Numbered from the stretch's first letter, positions 7,740 to 16,115 are shown. The stretch is DNA of 64,000 bases from Pseudomonas farris (GCF_019145235.1 NZ_JAHSTV010000003.1:186001-250000); one strand, 5' to 3'. The notes: generated from the sequence alone by a model not told the origin. A program made the numbers and translations.

Positions 7740-8486
7740 TCAATAGATGCTGAACGGGAAGTACTTGTCGTTGATCTTCTTGTAAGTGCCGTCTTCGACG
7801 ATTTCCTTCAGGGCAAGGTTCAGCCTCGCGCGCAGGGTGTCGTCTTTACGCACGGCGATACCAATCTTGTCACTTTCTTCCACCGGGTCGCCCTTGAATT
7901 CGTAAGCACGGCCAGCGTCGCTTTTCAGCCACTCATAGTTGACGTATTTGTCGGCCAGGATGCCGTCCAGACGTCCGGAAGTCAGATCCAGATAAGCGTT
8001 TTCCTGGGTGTCATAGAGTTTGACCTCAACGCCGGGCATGTTGTCTTCCATCCAGGTGCCGGCGAGGGTCGCACGTTGTGCGCCGATCACTTTCCCCTGC
8101 AGGGAATCCTTGTCGGTTTTGAACTCTTTGTCTTTCGGCGCGATGAACTGCAGTTTGTTGGAGTAGTACGGTTCGGTGAAGTCCACCGCTTGCTTGCGTT
8201 CGTCAGTGATCGACATCGAGGAGATCAGGAAGTCGAACTTCTTGGCGTTCAGGGCCGGGATGATGCCGTCCCAGTCGGACGTGACCACGGTGCACTCGAC
8301 TTTCATCTTGGCGCACAGGGCATCACCGATTTCTCTGTCGAAGCCGACGACATTGCCACTGGCATCTTTGTTGTTGAACGGCGGGTAGGCCGCTTCGATG
8401 CCCATCTTCAAGGTCTCGGCGGCGGCACCGGCGCTAAAGGCCAGGGTGACAGCAGCGGCCAGGAAGATTTTTTTGTAGTTCTGCAT
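7740..8486 (-). CDS. periplasmic Lys/Arg/Orn/His-type binding protein
   Basis: A 248-residue solute-binding protein of SBP family 3. It has a Sec signal peptide (MQNYKKIFLAAAVTLAFSAG, cleavage near AAAE, residue 22). The mature start LKMGIEAAYPPFNNKDASG and the segment VVGFDREIGDALCAKMKVEC are typical of the LAO/HisJ group, including two Cys that form the conserved disulfide. The DWDGIIPALNAKKFD and SSMSITDERKQ segments line the ligand site. GGAG lies upstream of the ATG. It delivers a basic amino acid to the HisQ/HisM/HisP-like transporter encoded around it; exact ligand unknown. Confidence 0.9.
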   Translation of the reverse strand: MQNYKKIFLAAAVTLAFSAGAAAETLKMGIEAAYPPFNNKDASGNVVGFDREIGDALCAKMKVECTVVTSDWDGIIPALNAKKFDFLISSMSITDERKQAVDFTEPYYSNKLQFIAPKDKEFKTDKDSLQGKVIGAQRATLAGTWMEDNMPGVEVKLYDTQENAYLDLTSGRLDGILADKYVNYEWLKSDAGRAYEFKGDPVEESDKIGIAVRKDDTLRARLNLALKEIVEDGTYKKINDKYFPFSIY

Positions 8487-8499
8487 GCGGGTAGCTCCG

Positions 8500-9273
8500 T
8501 TAGCGGTTGCTGGACATGAATTGTTTGCAGCGCGCCGAAAGCGGGTTTTCGAACACCTGCTGCGGCGATCCTTGTTCTTCTACCAAGCCCTGGTGGAGGA
8601 ACACCACTTCGCTGGACACCTGACGGGCGAAGCCCATTTCATGGGTCACGAGCAGCATGGTGCGGCCTTCTTCGGCCAATGCGCGGATGACATTAAGTAC
8701 TTCCTGGACCATTTCCGGGTCAAGGGCGGAGGTGGGTTCGTCGAACAGAATGACCTTGGGCTGCATCGCCAGGGTGCGGGCGATGGCCGCGCGTTGCTGC
8801 TGGCCGCCGGAGAGTTGCGCCGGGTAGGCATGACGCTTGTCAGCGATGCCGACCTTGGCCAGCAAGGCTTCGGCGACTTCAATGGCGTCGCGTTTGCTTT
8901 GGCCGAGCACGCGGCGCGGGGCCTCGATGATGTTGTCGAGCACGCTCATGTGCGGCCAGAGATTAAAGTTTTGAAATACAAAACCGATCTCGCTGCGCAG
9001 GCGATTGATCTGCTTGCCGTCGGCAGCGACCAGTTCGCCGTTCTTGGCGGCTTTGAGCTTGAGTTCTTCGCCGGCCACCAGGATCTGGCCCTGATGCGGG
9101 TTTTCCAGCAGGTTGATGCAACGCAGGAACGTGGACTTGCCGGAACCGGAGGAACCCAGGATCGAGATCACGTCGCCGTCGCGGGCGGTCAGCGAGATGC
9201 CTTTGAGCACCTCAAGCTGTCCGTAGCGTTTGTGCAAGTTGCGGATTTCAAGCGCGGGCGTGGCCTCAGCCAT
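8500..9273 (-). CDS. polar amino acid ABC transporter ATP-binding protein, HisP-like
   Basis: A 257-residue ATPase with Walker A GSSGSGKST (about residue 36-44), Q-loop FVFQNFNLWPHM, signature LSGGQQQRAAIARTLA, Walker B VILFDEPTSALDPE and switch His in LLVTHEMGF. It powers the neighbouring permeases. GAGGAACGCAC precedes the ATG at 9271-9273. It is the first gene of the operon (ATPase, binding protein, two permeases, methyltransferase), transcribed leftwards from the 9.3-9.8 kb intergenic region. Confidence 0.93.
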   Translation of the reverse strand: MAEATPALEIRNLHKRYGQLEVLKGISLTARDGDVISILGSSGSGKSTFLRCINLLENPHQGQILVAGEELKLKAAKNGELVAADGKQINRLRSEIGFVFQNFNLWPHMSVLDNIIEAPRRVLGQSKRDAIEVAEALLAKVGIADKRHAYPAQLSGGQQQRAAIARTLAMQPKVILFDEPTSALDPEMVQEVLNVIRALAEEGRTMLLVTHEMGFARQVSSEVVFLHQGLVEEQGSPQQVFENPLSARCKQFMSSNR

Positions 9274-9836
9274 GTGCGTTCCTCATAGTGTTTTCGCTCC
9301 TGCTGTTGGCGGCCTTCCTGGCGAGGCGGCCAAGCTAGCATAGCGTTCGAATGGCAGCCAACAGCGCTACGGACGGTAAACGGGTGGCATGTGGCAGGTT
9401 GTCGCATCGGCGCAGCAGACTGTCGCGCTGCTATCAACCGAACAGCCGTTTGAACCCTGCCTTTGAATAAAGAGACGGGGCGGCTGTTCCAAAAAAAGGC
9501 GCGATGTTGCCAGCTTTGGCGGGGTGTTGGAAGCGCTAACCGGACAAACGTTCCTGATCTGCACTTTTATTGTGCATGCCCGAATTTTTTGGTGTGTTTC
9601 CGGTGCGCTGATTCGTTCTTGAAGTGGGTGGCAGGGTAACGCTCTGGCGAAATGCCATTAATCTCAATGACTTGCGATGATTGCTCGATTCAAGCGCAGG
9701 CCCCGTATAGCGGGCTTATGAAACATTTTGGCGCAATTATTGCGTGCAGAATAAGAAACGCCCTGTTGGATTCTTTTTACGAGAAGGAATGTCAGACCGG
9801 GCCGACGTCATCGCTTTACTTGCAAAGGTAGTCTTA
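9274..9836. other. 563-bp divergent intergenic region, transporter operon / gabP
   Basis: No gene is seen. It must hold the leftward promoter of the ABC-transporter operon, which I could not place with confidence, and on the right a good sigma-54 promoter for gabP at 9728-9746. The bases between about 9540 and 9760 are relatively AT-rich. Confidence 0.6.
9728..9746 (+). promoter_or_regulatory. sigma-54 (-24/-12) promoter for gabP
   Basis: TTGGCGCAATTATTGCGTG keeps the GG and GC doublets exactly 10 bases apart (GG 9730-9731, GC 9742-9743) and the TTGC of the -12 box. Transcription would start near 9755, leaving an 80-base leader before gabP. Confidence 0.65.
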
Positions 9837-11231
9837 ATGAGTAGTAGCCAAAGCTCCTCCAATGGCCTCGAGCAGGGGCTAAAACCGCGTCATGTGACCA
9901 TGCTGTCGATCGCCGGGGTTATTGGCGCCGGGCTGTTCGTCGGCTCCGGCCACGCCATCGCTGCTGCCGGCCCGGCTGTACTGTTGGCCTACGCGGCCGC
10001 CGGTGCTCTGGTGGTTCTGGTCATGCGAATGCTCGGTGAGATGGCCGTTGCATCGCCAGATACAGGCTCCTTCTCCACGTACGCCGATCGCGCGATCGGT
10101 CATTGGGCCGGTTTCACCATCGGCTGGCTCTACTGGTGGTTCTGGGTGTTGGTCATCCCGCTGGAGGCTAACGCTGCCGCGACCATTCTGCATGCCTGGT
10201 TCCCGAATGTGGCGATCTGGGCCTTCACGCTGGTTATCACGTTGCTGCTAACGGTGACCAACCTGTTCAGTGTGAAGAACTATGGTGAGTTCGAGTTCTG
10301 GTTCGCCCTGGTCAAAGTCGTGGCGATCATCGGCTTTATCGGTCTTGGCATTCTGGCAATCTTCGGCTTCCTGCCTACCAGTCAGGTCAGCGGCGTGTCG
10401 CACCTGTTTGACACTCAAGGCTTCCTGCCAAACGGCATGGGCGCGGTGCTGGGTGCCATCCTGACCACCATGTTTTCCTTCATGGGCACCGAGATCGTGA
10501 CCATCGCGGCCGCGGAGTCGAAGAACCCTGGCCAGCAGATTTCCAAGGCTACCAACTCGGTCATTTGGCGGATTGGCTTGTTCTACCTTGTATCCATCTT
10601 CATCGTTGTGGCCTTAGTGCCATGGAACGACCCGATCCTGGCCAGCGTCGGTTCCTACCAGACCGTGCTGGAGCGCATGGGTATCCCGAATGCCAAGCTG
10701 ATCGTCGATATCGTGGTTCTGGTTGCGGTAACCAGCTGCCTGAACTCGGCGCTGTACACCGCCTCGCGCATGATGTTCTCTCTGGGCAAACGCGGTGATG
10801 CGCCTGCCGTTTCCCAGCGCACCAACAAGAGCGGCACGCCGTACTGGGCCGTCATGTTGTCCACCGGTGCTGCGTTCATCGCGGTTTTCGCCAACTACGT
10901 GGCCCCGGCCGCTGTATTTGAATTCCTGCTGGCCAGCTCTGGCGCCATCGCGTTGCTGGTGTACCTGGTGATCGCGATTTCGCAACTGCGTATGCGCAAG
11001 CAGCGTATGGCTCGCGGTGAAAAAATCGCCTTCAGCATGTGGCTGTTCCCGGGCCTGACCTACGCGGTGATCATATTCATCGTTGCGGCCCTGACCATCA
11101 TGCTGTTCCAGGAAGCCCACCGCGTGGAGATCCTCGCGACCGGCCTGTTGAGCTTGTTGGTAGTGGCTGCCGGGTTGTTTGTGGCTCGTCGTCGCAAGCT
11201 GCAGAAAGTGGGCGCGGTGGTGCTGAACTGA
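9837..11231 (+). CDS. gabP: GABA permease / amino acid-polyamine-organocation transporter
   Basis: A 464-residue inner-membrane amino-acid symporter of the APC superfamily with about 12 membrane segments. The opening GLKPRHVTMLSIAGVIGAGL and the unwound first-helix motif GVIGAGLFVGSG are typical of GabP/CycA/ProY-type carriers. The TEIVTIAAAESKNPGQQIS segment is the conserved loop of this group. The overall pattern fits GABA permease best; another amino-acid substrate is possible. The start at 9837 (MSSSQSSSNGLEQG) has AAAGG 8 bases upstream; an in-frame start at 9744 is far less likely. The sigma-54 promoter upstream suggests control by nitrogen status or by an enhancer-binding protein. Confidence 0.85.
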   Translation: MSSSQSSSNGLEQGLKPRHVTMLSIAGVIGAGLFVGSGHAIAAAGPAVLLAYAAAGALVVLVMRMLGEMAVASPDTGSFSTYADRAIGHWAGFTIGWLYWWFWVLVIPLEANAAATILHAWFPNVAIWAFTLVITLLLTVTNLFSVKNYGEFEFWFALVKVVAIIGFIGLGILAIFGFLPTSQVSGVSHLFDTQGFLPNGMGAVLGAILTTMFSFMGTEIVTIAAAESKNPGQQISKATNSVIWRIGLFYLVSIFIVVALVPWNDPILASVGSYQTVLERMGIPNAKLIVDIVVLVAVTSCLNSALYTASRMMFSLGKRGDAPAVSQRTNKSGTPYWAVMLSTGAAFIAVFANYVAPAAVFEFLLASSGAIALLVYLVIAISQLRMRKQRMARGEKIAFSMWLFPGLTYAVIIFIVAALTIMLFQEAHRVEILATGLLSLLVVAAGLFVARRRKLQKVGAVVLN

Positions 11232-11250
11232 TTCGTACCGCGTAATGCAA

Positions 11251-11289
11251 AACGGCCGCTGTCAGTGATGACAAGCGGCCGTTTTTGTT
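11251..11289. terminator. bidirectional terminator after gabP
   Basis: AACGGCCGCT-GTC-loop-GAC-AAGCGGCCGTT followed by TTTGTTTTG. It closes gabP on the plus strand and the vapC-like gene on the minus strand. An almost identical hairpin lies at 12073-12110 on the other side of the toxin-antitoxin pair. Confidence 0.9.
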
Positions 11290-11307
11290 TTGTCTGTTGT
11301 GCTCGAT

Positions 11308-11715
11308 TCAAGCGGGGTGCACCCAGTCTTCAACTCGTAAACCGGATACACGCTCAAATTCCCGTAGATTATTCGTCACGATGGTGAACCCTCGTGAGCG
11401 TGCGTGGCCGGCAATCATGTGGTCATAAGGGCCTATTGGTGTCCCTGCTTTAGCCAATTCCGAGCGAATCATTCCGGTGTGTGCTGCTGCTTCATAGTCA
11501 AAAGGCAAGATCTCAAGACGGGCAACAAAGCCCTCGATGACAGCGAGGTTTTTTTCCGGTGCAGCAGATTTTTCTGCACCGTAAATCAACTCCATCAAGG
11601 TGACAGCGCTTATGCATAGCTGGCCGTGATGACGATTGAAGGCTTCGCGTACAATCTGTGGCTTGTTCTTGATGGTGAAGATGCAGATGTTGGTATCGAG
11701 CATGAATTTGATCAT
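11308..11715 (-). CDS. vapC: VapC-type PIN-domain ribonuclease toxin
   Basis: A 135-residue PIN-domain protein with the acidic catalytic set Asp7 (FMLDTNI), Glu42 (LMELIYG), Asp98 (GPYDHMIA) and the Asn115/116 pair (VTNNLREF). PIN toxins of this group cleave RNA, often initiator tRNA, when released from their antitoxin. Its start overlaps the stop of the antitoxin gene by one base (TAATG), so they are co-translated. All catalytic residues are present, so it should be active. Which VapC subgroup it belongs to (FitB-like or tRNA-fMet-specific) is not settled here. Confidence 0.9.
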   Translation of the reverse strand: MIKFMLDTNICIFTIKNKPQIVREAFNRHHGQLCISAVTLMELIYGAEKSAAPEKNLAVIEGFVARLEILPFDYEAAAHTGMIRSELAKAGTPIGPYDHMIAGHARSRGFTIVTNNLREFERVSGLRVEDWVHPA

Positions 11716-11945
11716 TAAAACGACTCACGCTCCTGATCGGTTGGTTGCTCACGGTCAGCCATAAAGTCTGCGCTCACGCCTTCGCCGTCGAACCAGCTAT
11801 CCCAGGCTTCTCCTGCCGGGGTGATGAGGCGAGTCCTGCCGATAGCGATAACATCGACACGCTTCACATCACTGGGCATTGCGACAGCTTTGGGCAGGCG
11901 GACGGCCTGGCTTCGATTGCTCATAAAAAGGGTGGTTTGTTCCAT
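11715..11945 (-). CDS. vapB: VapB-type antitoxin (AbrB/MazE fold)
   Basis: A 76-residue antitoxin. The N-terminal half (TLFMSNRSQAVRLPKAVAM) is a swapped-hairpin AbrB/SpoVT DNA-binding domain; the acidic, Trp-containing C-terminal tail (EAWDSWFDGEG, then ADFMADREQPTDQE) is the part that would wrap the toxin. It is the first gene of the pair and probably represses its own promoter, expected in 11946-12070. The AGGAGG complement just before the ATG (gcctcc at about 11950-11955) is a strong ribosome site. Confidence 0.9.
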   Translation of the reverse strand: MEQTTLFMSNRSQAVRLPKAVAMPSDVKRVDVIAIGRTRLITPAGEAWDSWFDGEGVSADFMADREQPTDQERESF

Positions 11946-12072
11946 GGCAGGCCTCCTGCGCTTTGCTAACGCTTGAAGTCAGAAGGATAGAATTTTGTTG
12001 GGATATGTCAATGGGATATACGCGATGACTGATGAAAGGTTGTGATAGTCACGACAGTTTCAATGGTTACAA

Positions 12073-12110
12073 AAAACGGCTGCTGTCAGAGATGACAAGC
12101 AGCCGTTTTT
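12073..12110. terminator. bidirectional terminator, near-copy of the one at 11251
   Basis: AACGGCTGCT-GTC-loop-GAC-AAGCAGCCGTT flanked by A-run and T-run on both sides. It differs from the 11251 hairpin by one compensated stem pair (C-G to T-A) and one loop base. It closes the minus-strand gene that ends at 12126. Confidence 0.88.
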
Positions 12111-12125
12111 ACTTCCAGAGTGGCC

Positions 12126-12578
12126 TTACTTAGCCTTTTCCACCGGCAAGTCCAGCGACTGACGATAGCTGTCCAGCGCATCGCCAAAGTCAGTGATGAA
12201 TTGCGGGTCGGTCAGCCAGGCCTGGGCGGCGTCGCGGTCCATGCCATCGGCCCACATGCGGTAGTCGATCAGCATGTCGGCGGCCAGGTGCGTGGCGGCC
12301 ATGGCTTCGTTGTCGGCGTTTTCCATGTCCAGCAATTCTGGATGGTCGCTGATGATTTCGGCGAGGTTCGACAGCAGGGTCAGCAGCATGTCGTTGCGGC
12401 TGGTAGCCTCGGCGTCGCGCATTTTGCTGAACATCGCCAGGGTGTATTCCGGGATTGGCTCGCCGATTTCCCCCAGATCATCGTCCAGTGCGGCGGGTTT
12501 TCTGCCGTGAATATTGATTTGCTTGGCTTTGATCTTGGCGCGTTTGGCGCGTTTCTGTTGCTTGTTCAGGGATGCCAT
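12126..12578 (-). CDS. uncharacterised protein, paralogue of the gene at 12585
   Basis: A 150-residue cytoplasmic protein with no recognised domain. The first 20 residues are strongly basic (MASLNKQQKRAKRAKIKAKQ), like a nucleic-acid or ribosome-binding tail; the rest is acidic and helical (LAMFSKMRDAEATSRNDMLL, then IDYRMWADGMDRDAAQAWLT). The same plan (basic tail, FSKM/FKKM-DAE segment, IxYRxW segment, terminal AWL/AWI-D/SPxF) is repeated in the upstream gene, so the two arose by tandem duplication. Only 6 bases separate them. Function unknown. Confidence 0.7.
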   Translation of the reverse strand: MASLNKQQKRAKRAKIKAKQINIHGRKPAALDDDLGEIGEPIPEYTLAMFSKMRDAEATSRNDMLLTLLSNLAEIISDHPELLDMENADNEAMAATHLAADMLIDYRMWADGMDRDAAQAWLTDPQFITDFGDALDSYRQSLDLPVEKAK

Positions 12579-12584
12579 GGGAAC

Positions 12585-13001
12585 TCAGTTTGGTTTCTGT
12601 TGGGTTTGGGCCGCGATGGCGTCGGACGCCGCCACGTAGTCAGCCTGGAAGGCCGGGGATTCGATCCACGCCAGAGCGCCGGCTTCGTCGGTCTCGGTGG
12701 ACCATTGGCGGTATTCGATCAGTGCCGCGAGGATGAAGTCCATTGCGCCTTCTTCGCCTTCCTGCTCGTACACCAGTTCCAGCAGCGGGTCTTCGAGGAA
12801 GGCTGCGCACATCGCTTGCTGACTGATTTTTTCAGCATCGATCATTTTCTTGAACAGTTCAGTCAGGTCTACCGATTCGAAGTCGATGCGATCGTCGTTC
12901 GGGTCCAGCTCGACCGGCGCGGCAGCCCGCTGGGTGCGGTTTTGCTTGGCCTTGGCTTTGGCGCGGGAGGCGCGTTTGTTCTGCTTGTTGGCGGAGGCCA
13001 T
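12585..13001 (-). CDS. uncharacterised protein, paralogue of the gene at 12126
   Basis: A 138-residue protein with a basic tail (MASANKQNKRASRAKAKAKQ) followed by an acidic helical domain (LFKKMIDAEKISQQAMCAAF, then LIEYRQWSTETDEAGALAWI). It matches the downstream neighbour along its length. The ATG at 12999-13001 is chosen because the paralogue begins at the same point (MAS.NKQ.KRA) and CGGAA lies 8-12 bases upstream; the frame continues open to 13343 but that part is antisense to the hydrolase gene region. No known family recognised. Confidence 0.7.
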   Translation of the reverse strand: MASANKQNKRASRAKAKAKQNRTQRAAAPVELDPNDDRIDFESVDLTELFKKMIDAEKISQQAMCAAFLEDPLLELVYEQEGEEGAMDFILAALIEYRQWSTETDEAGALAWIESPAFQADYVAASDAIAAQTQQKPN

Positions 13002-13038
13002 GGGCGTCGTTCCGTAATTCATTGAGGGGGCGCATCCA

Positions 13039-14013
13039 TCAACTGCGTGGCACTCGCCGCCCGGGTGTATCGGGGGCCAGCTCGCCGGTCTGCAGCCAGG
13101 ACAATGCAATGGGCCATAGTGTGGCTTGGTATGCGCTGCGAAAAAAGGCGAAATGTCCGACTTCTTCTTCGCCGATGTCTTCAGGGGTGATTCGAAGGTG
13201 GGTGTTTGTACTGCCAGTGAAGTAGTCGAGCAGGCGTTCGATGGCCGGAGTCGTGCCGTAGGGATCATCGCTGAGGCTGATCGCCAAGGTCTGGGCGGTG
13301 ACATTGGCGAAGGGAAGCTGACCGTTTTTGGCGTAGATGACACGGCCGCTGGGGCGTTTCTCGTATCGGGCGGTGAGCATGCTCCAGTCGCGGACTACAC
13401 CGGCCGGGGTGTCTTCGAGCCAGCCGAGGCGTTTGCCGGGAAAATAGCCGCAAAGCATGGTCATCAGTGGCATCACCACATGCCACTTGCCAAACATTCG
13501 CCAGCGATGAGCAGGGGCGTAGTCGCGCCAGTAAGCGAACTGCGCACCCACCGTCACCAGGCGTCGGATCACATGCCCGGAGGCTCCCAGCCCGGCCGCG
13601 CAACCGCCAAAGCTGTGGCCGACGACATTGATGGGTTGTTCCGCAAACTTGCGTTGCGCCCTTTGCAGCATCGCCTCGAAATCCAGCGCGCCCCAGTCGG
13701 ACCATGAGGCCTCAAGCCCCTTCAGCGACGCGGGGCGCGACTCGCCGATGCCGCGGTAGTCATAGGTGATTACGTCGAAGCCGTTGGTGAACAGGTAATC
13801 GGCGAAGCGCGAGTAGTGTCGGCAACGAACTGAAGTAGCGGCGTTGATGATCACCACAGGACGGGTTGGGTCTTGATTCGCATGCCGCCAGGTGAAGCCG
13901 CCAAGGATGAAGCCATCGGCGGCGGGCTCGTTGAAAGATTCACCAGGTGTGCCGGTGGGTAACGGCAATTCAAGTTGCGTCGGGGCCAGTGAGGGCATGT
14001 CCTGCAAATTCAT
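13039..14013 (-). CDS. alpha/beta hydrolase (predicted, COG4757-like)
   Basis: A 324-residue alpha/beta-hydrolase-fold protein. The nucleophile elbow is VVGHSFGGCA (Ser), preceded by VITYDYRGIGES. A late Asp (SLSDDPYGTTPA) and a His near the end (EEEVGHFAFFR) complete a plausible catalytic triad. The form resembles the uncharacterised COG4757 group; substrate unknown. No signal peptide, so cytoplasmic. The ATG at 14011-14013 is preferred over a TTG at 14040. The opposite strand is open over part of it, but only as a shadow. Confidence 0.8.
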   Translation of the reverse strand: MNLQDMPSLAPTQLELPLPTGTPGESFNEPAADGFILGGFTWRHANQDPTRPVVIINAATSVRCRHYSRFADYLFTNGFDVITYDYRGIGESRPASLKGLEASWSDWGALDFEAMLQRAQRKFAEQPINVVGHSFGGCAAGLGASGHVIRRLVTVGAQFAYWRDYAPAHRWRMFGKWHVVMPLMTMLCGYFPGKRLGWLEDTPAGVVRDWSMLTARYEKRPSGRVIYAKNGQLPFANVTAQTLAISLSDDPYGTTPAIERLLDYFTGSTNTHLRITPEDIGEEEVGHFAFFRSAYQATLWPIALSWLQTGELAPDTPGRRVPRS

Positions 14014-14082
14014 CGGCGTTGAACCTTTGCGGTTAGCCAACCACCATAGTCTTCGCGCTGTTTATGAACAATCCACCGGTGC

Positions 14083-15141
14083 TTATCGGAGCCTTTGCTT
14101 GAGTAACCGTTCCTCAAGCACCGCCCATTCCCGATCCAGTTCTACGCGAAGTTCCTCCTCGCTCGGCAGCACCAGTCTGTAGGTGCTGGCGAACAGTTGT
14201 TCGTTGCCTTGCAGCACTGAATAGCGCACCACCGATTCATCTTTTTGCGCGCAGAGAATGAGGCCGACGGTGGGGCCATCTTCCGGGCCGCGCTTGAGGT
14301 CGTCGTACATGCGCACGTACATGTCCATCTGGCCGACATCCTGGTGGGTCAGTACGCCGCGCTTGAGGTCGAAGATGACGAAGCACTTGAGCAGGTAGTT
14401 GTAGAACACCAGGTCGATGTAGAAGTCTTTGCTCTCGGTACTGATGCGTTGCTGGCGAGCGATGAAGGCGAAGCCTTTGCCCAATTCGAGCAGGAAGCCC
14501 TGGAGTTGATTGATCAATGCTTGTTCACGTTCGCTTTCCTGGATCAAGCCCGCATTGGGCAGGCCGAGAAATTCCAATAGGACTGGGTCGCGGATGAAAT
14601 CCCGAGGGCTGGCGTTCATTTGCTGGATATTGGTGGCGGCTTCCTGTTTGACGGCAGCCCGGTCGCGGCTCGCCAGCAAGCGTTCGTAATAGAGGGTATT
14701 GATCTGGCGCTCGAGGGCGCGACTTGACCAGTTCTGCAGAGCAGATTCGTTCATGTACCAGTGGCGAGCGTTGTCGTTGTCGACTCGTAGCAGTCTGCGG
14801 TAGTGGGTCCAGCTCAATTCGGAACGCACTGCGTTCCAAATTGGAAAGGTCTGATAAAAGTCCCGCATGTATCGCAGGTTGCGTTCGTCAAAACCTTTCC
14901 CAAACTCTGACGTCAGTACTTTCGCCAGCGTCGATAGCAACTGTTTGCCATACACCGCCCGCCGAGCGCCTTCCTGCTCGAACTCCACAATATGCCGCCC
15001 GATCTGCCAACAGGTTTGCACCTGAACGGTATCGACCGCTCGCAGCACTTTCTGGCGCGCTTCCTTGATCAATTCGCCAAGACTGCCGAGCAGTGAAGTG
15101 ATCTGTGGATCTTGAGTGTTACCGTGTTTGAGGGAGCTCAT
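14083..15141 (-). CDS. DUF1016 (YhcG-type) PDDEXK nuclease-domain protein
   Basis: A 352-residue protein with the two-part DUF1016 layout. The N-terminal helical part (VQTCWQIGRHIVEFEQEG, then FDERNLRYMRDFYQTFP and SWTHYRRLLRV) looks DNA-binding. The C-terminal PDDEXK-like core contains DFYIDLVFYN and CFVIFDLKRG, which supply the D...D-x-K type metal site. Homologues often sit near restriction-modification or mobile DNA; this one stands alone. The start at 15141 (MSSLKHGNTQD) follows GGAAAATGTC. A longer open frame to 15417 is unlikely to be used. Role in defence or DNA repair is inference. Confidence 0.85.
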   Translation of the reverse strand: MSSLKHGNTQDPQITSLLGSLGELIKEARQKVLRAVDTVQVQTCWQIGRHIVEFEQEGARRAVYGKQLLSTLAKVLTSEFGKGFDERNLRYMRDFYQTFPIWNAVRSELSWTHYRRLLRVDNDNARHWYMNESALQNWSSRALERQINTLYYERLLASRDRAAVKQEAATNIQQMNASPRDFIRDPVLLEFLGLPNAGLIQESEREQALINQLQGFLLELGKGFAFIARQQRISTESKDFYIDLVFYNYLLKCFVIFDLKRGVLTHQDVGQMDMYVRMYDDLKRGPEDGPTVGLILCAQKDESVVRYSVLQGNEQLFASTYRLVLPSEEELRVELDREWAVLEERLLKQRLR

Positions 15142-15402
15142 GACATTTTCCGCGGCTAAGGAAACAGGCGGAAGAGGATGGCAAGAGAGTGATAGTCCGC
15201 GATGCCGGGCGTTGCTGGTAAGTCGGAAGGAAAGGCGAATTTGCTTTGCAGGACCGGGCCGACGGCAGCCCATGCATGAGGAGCACATCACGTAGTCCGA
15301 TTCGCAGTGAGCCCAAGTGCTAATCGATCTAAAACTTGAACATTCAGCAACAAATCTAAAAAGCGTAACGATTGGGTTCTGCGTAACCCGGGAGTCGCCA
15401 TC

Positions 15403-15852
15403 ATGAAGAAAATCCATTCATTCATGCTGCCCATCGCCGCCGTCGGCGTACTGATGTTTCCAGTCGTGCTTAACGCCGCCAGTCTTGAACCGATCGACAG
15501 CACAGGCGTGCAAGTCCAGCAGCAACAGCAAAACGGGATTACTTACCTGTCCGGGGGGATCGGAGAGGATGAGGCTCGAGCCATTCAACAAGCGCAGGGC
15601 TACAACCTGCACATGACTTTCTCCATCGGGGCGGAGGGCAAATATGTTCCGGATGTGAATCTGGTCATTCAGAAAGACCCGGGGCAACCCGTGCTGACGC
15701 TGAGCGAAGCCGGCCCGTTGGTTTATGTTCAGCTGCCACCTGGCAAGTACACCGTCGTCGCGACACGCAATGGTGAGGAACGGCGTGATACGGCGGATGT
15801 AGGAAGTGGCGCCGCTCGCAATCTTGTCTTCCACTGGAATACTGAAAACTAG
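15403..15852 (+). CDS. secreted carboxypeptidase-regulatory-like protein
   Basis: A 149-residue protein with a Sec signal peptide (MKKIHSFMLPIAAVGVLMFP, cleavage after LNAA, near residue 25) and a small all-beta mature domain. The segments GPLVYVQLPPGKYTVVAT and ARNLVFHW look like a transthyretin-like/regulatory beta-sandwich, as used for adhesion or as an envelope accessory. No catalytic residues are evident. It stands alone after a 260-base gap upstream; a bidirectional terminator follows at 15901. Function unknown, coding nature likely. Confidence 0.75.
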   Translation: MKKIHSFMLPIAAVGVLMFPVVLNAASLEPIDSTGVQVQQQQQNGITYLSGGIGEDEARAIQQAQGYNLHMTFSIGAEGKYVPDVNLVIQKDPGQPVLTLSEAGPLVYVQLPPGKYTVVATRNGEERRDTADVGSGAARNLVFHWNTEN

Positions 15853-15900
15853 CCCAAGAGAGACGCTTGCACGATGCCTGATCAAATCGCGGGCATAAAA

Positions 15901-15928
15901 AAACCCTGAATCTTGCGATTCAGGGTTT
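15901..15928. terminator. bidirectional terminator
   Basis: AAACCCTGAATC / GATTCAGGGTTTT with a TTGC loop, preceded by an A-run (15898-15903). It serves the secreted-protein gene from the left and tRNA-Phe from the right. Confidence 0.85.
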
Positions 15929-15936
15929 TCGGTATT

Positions 15937-16012
15937 TGGTGCCCAGAGACGGAATCGAACCGCCGACACGGGGATTTTCAATCCCCTGCTCTACCGACTG
16001 AGCTATCTGGGC
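15937..16012 (-). tRNA. tRNA-Phe (anticodon GAA)
   Basis: The reverse complement forms a 76-nt cloverleaf: acceptor GCCCAGA, D-arm GCTCAGTCGGTAGAGC, anticodon stem-loop GGGGATTGAAAATCCCC (anticodon GAA), T-loop GTTCGATTC, and encoded CCA (tgg 15937-15939). Confidence 0.97.
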
Positions 16013-16115
16013 AACGGGGCGCATTAAACTGGTTTTTCAGGGGGTCGTCAAGAAAGTTTTCAAAAAAATTTTAATTATTACCGTCGCTTACGATCCGCCC
16101 CCCGAAAAAACGGGA

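Noticed and set aside
6969..8519. 516-codon plus-strand frame
   Set aside because: It is antisense to hisQ- and hisJ-like genes and has no domain.
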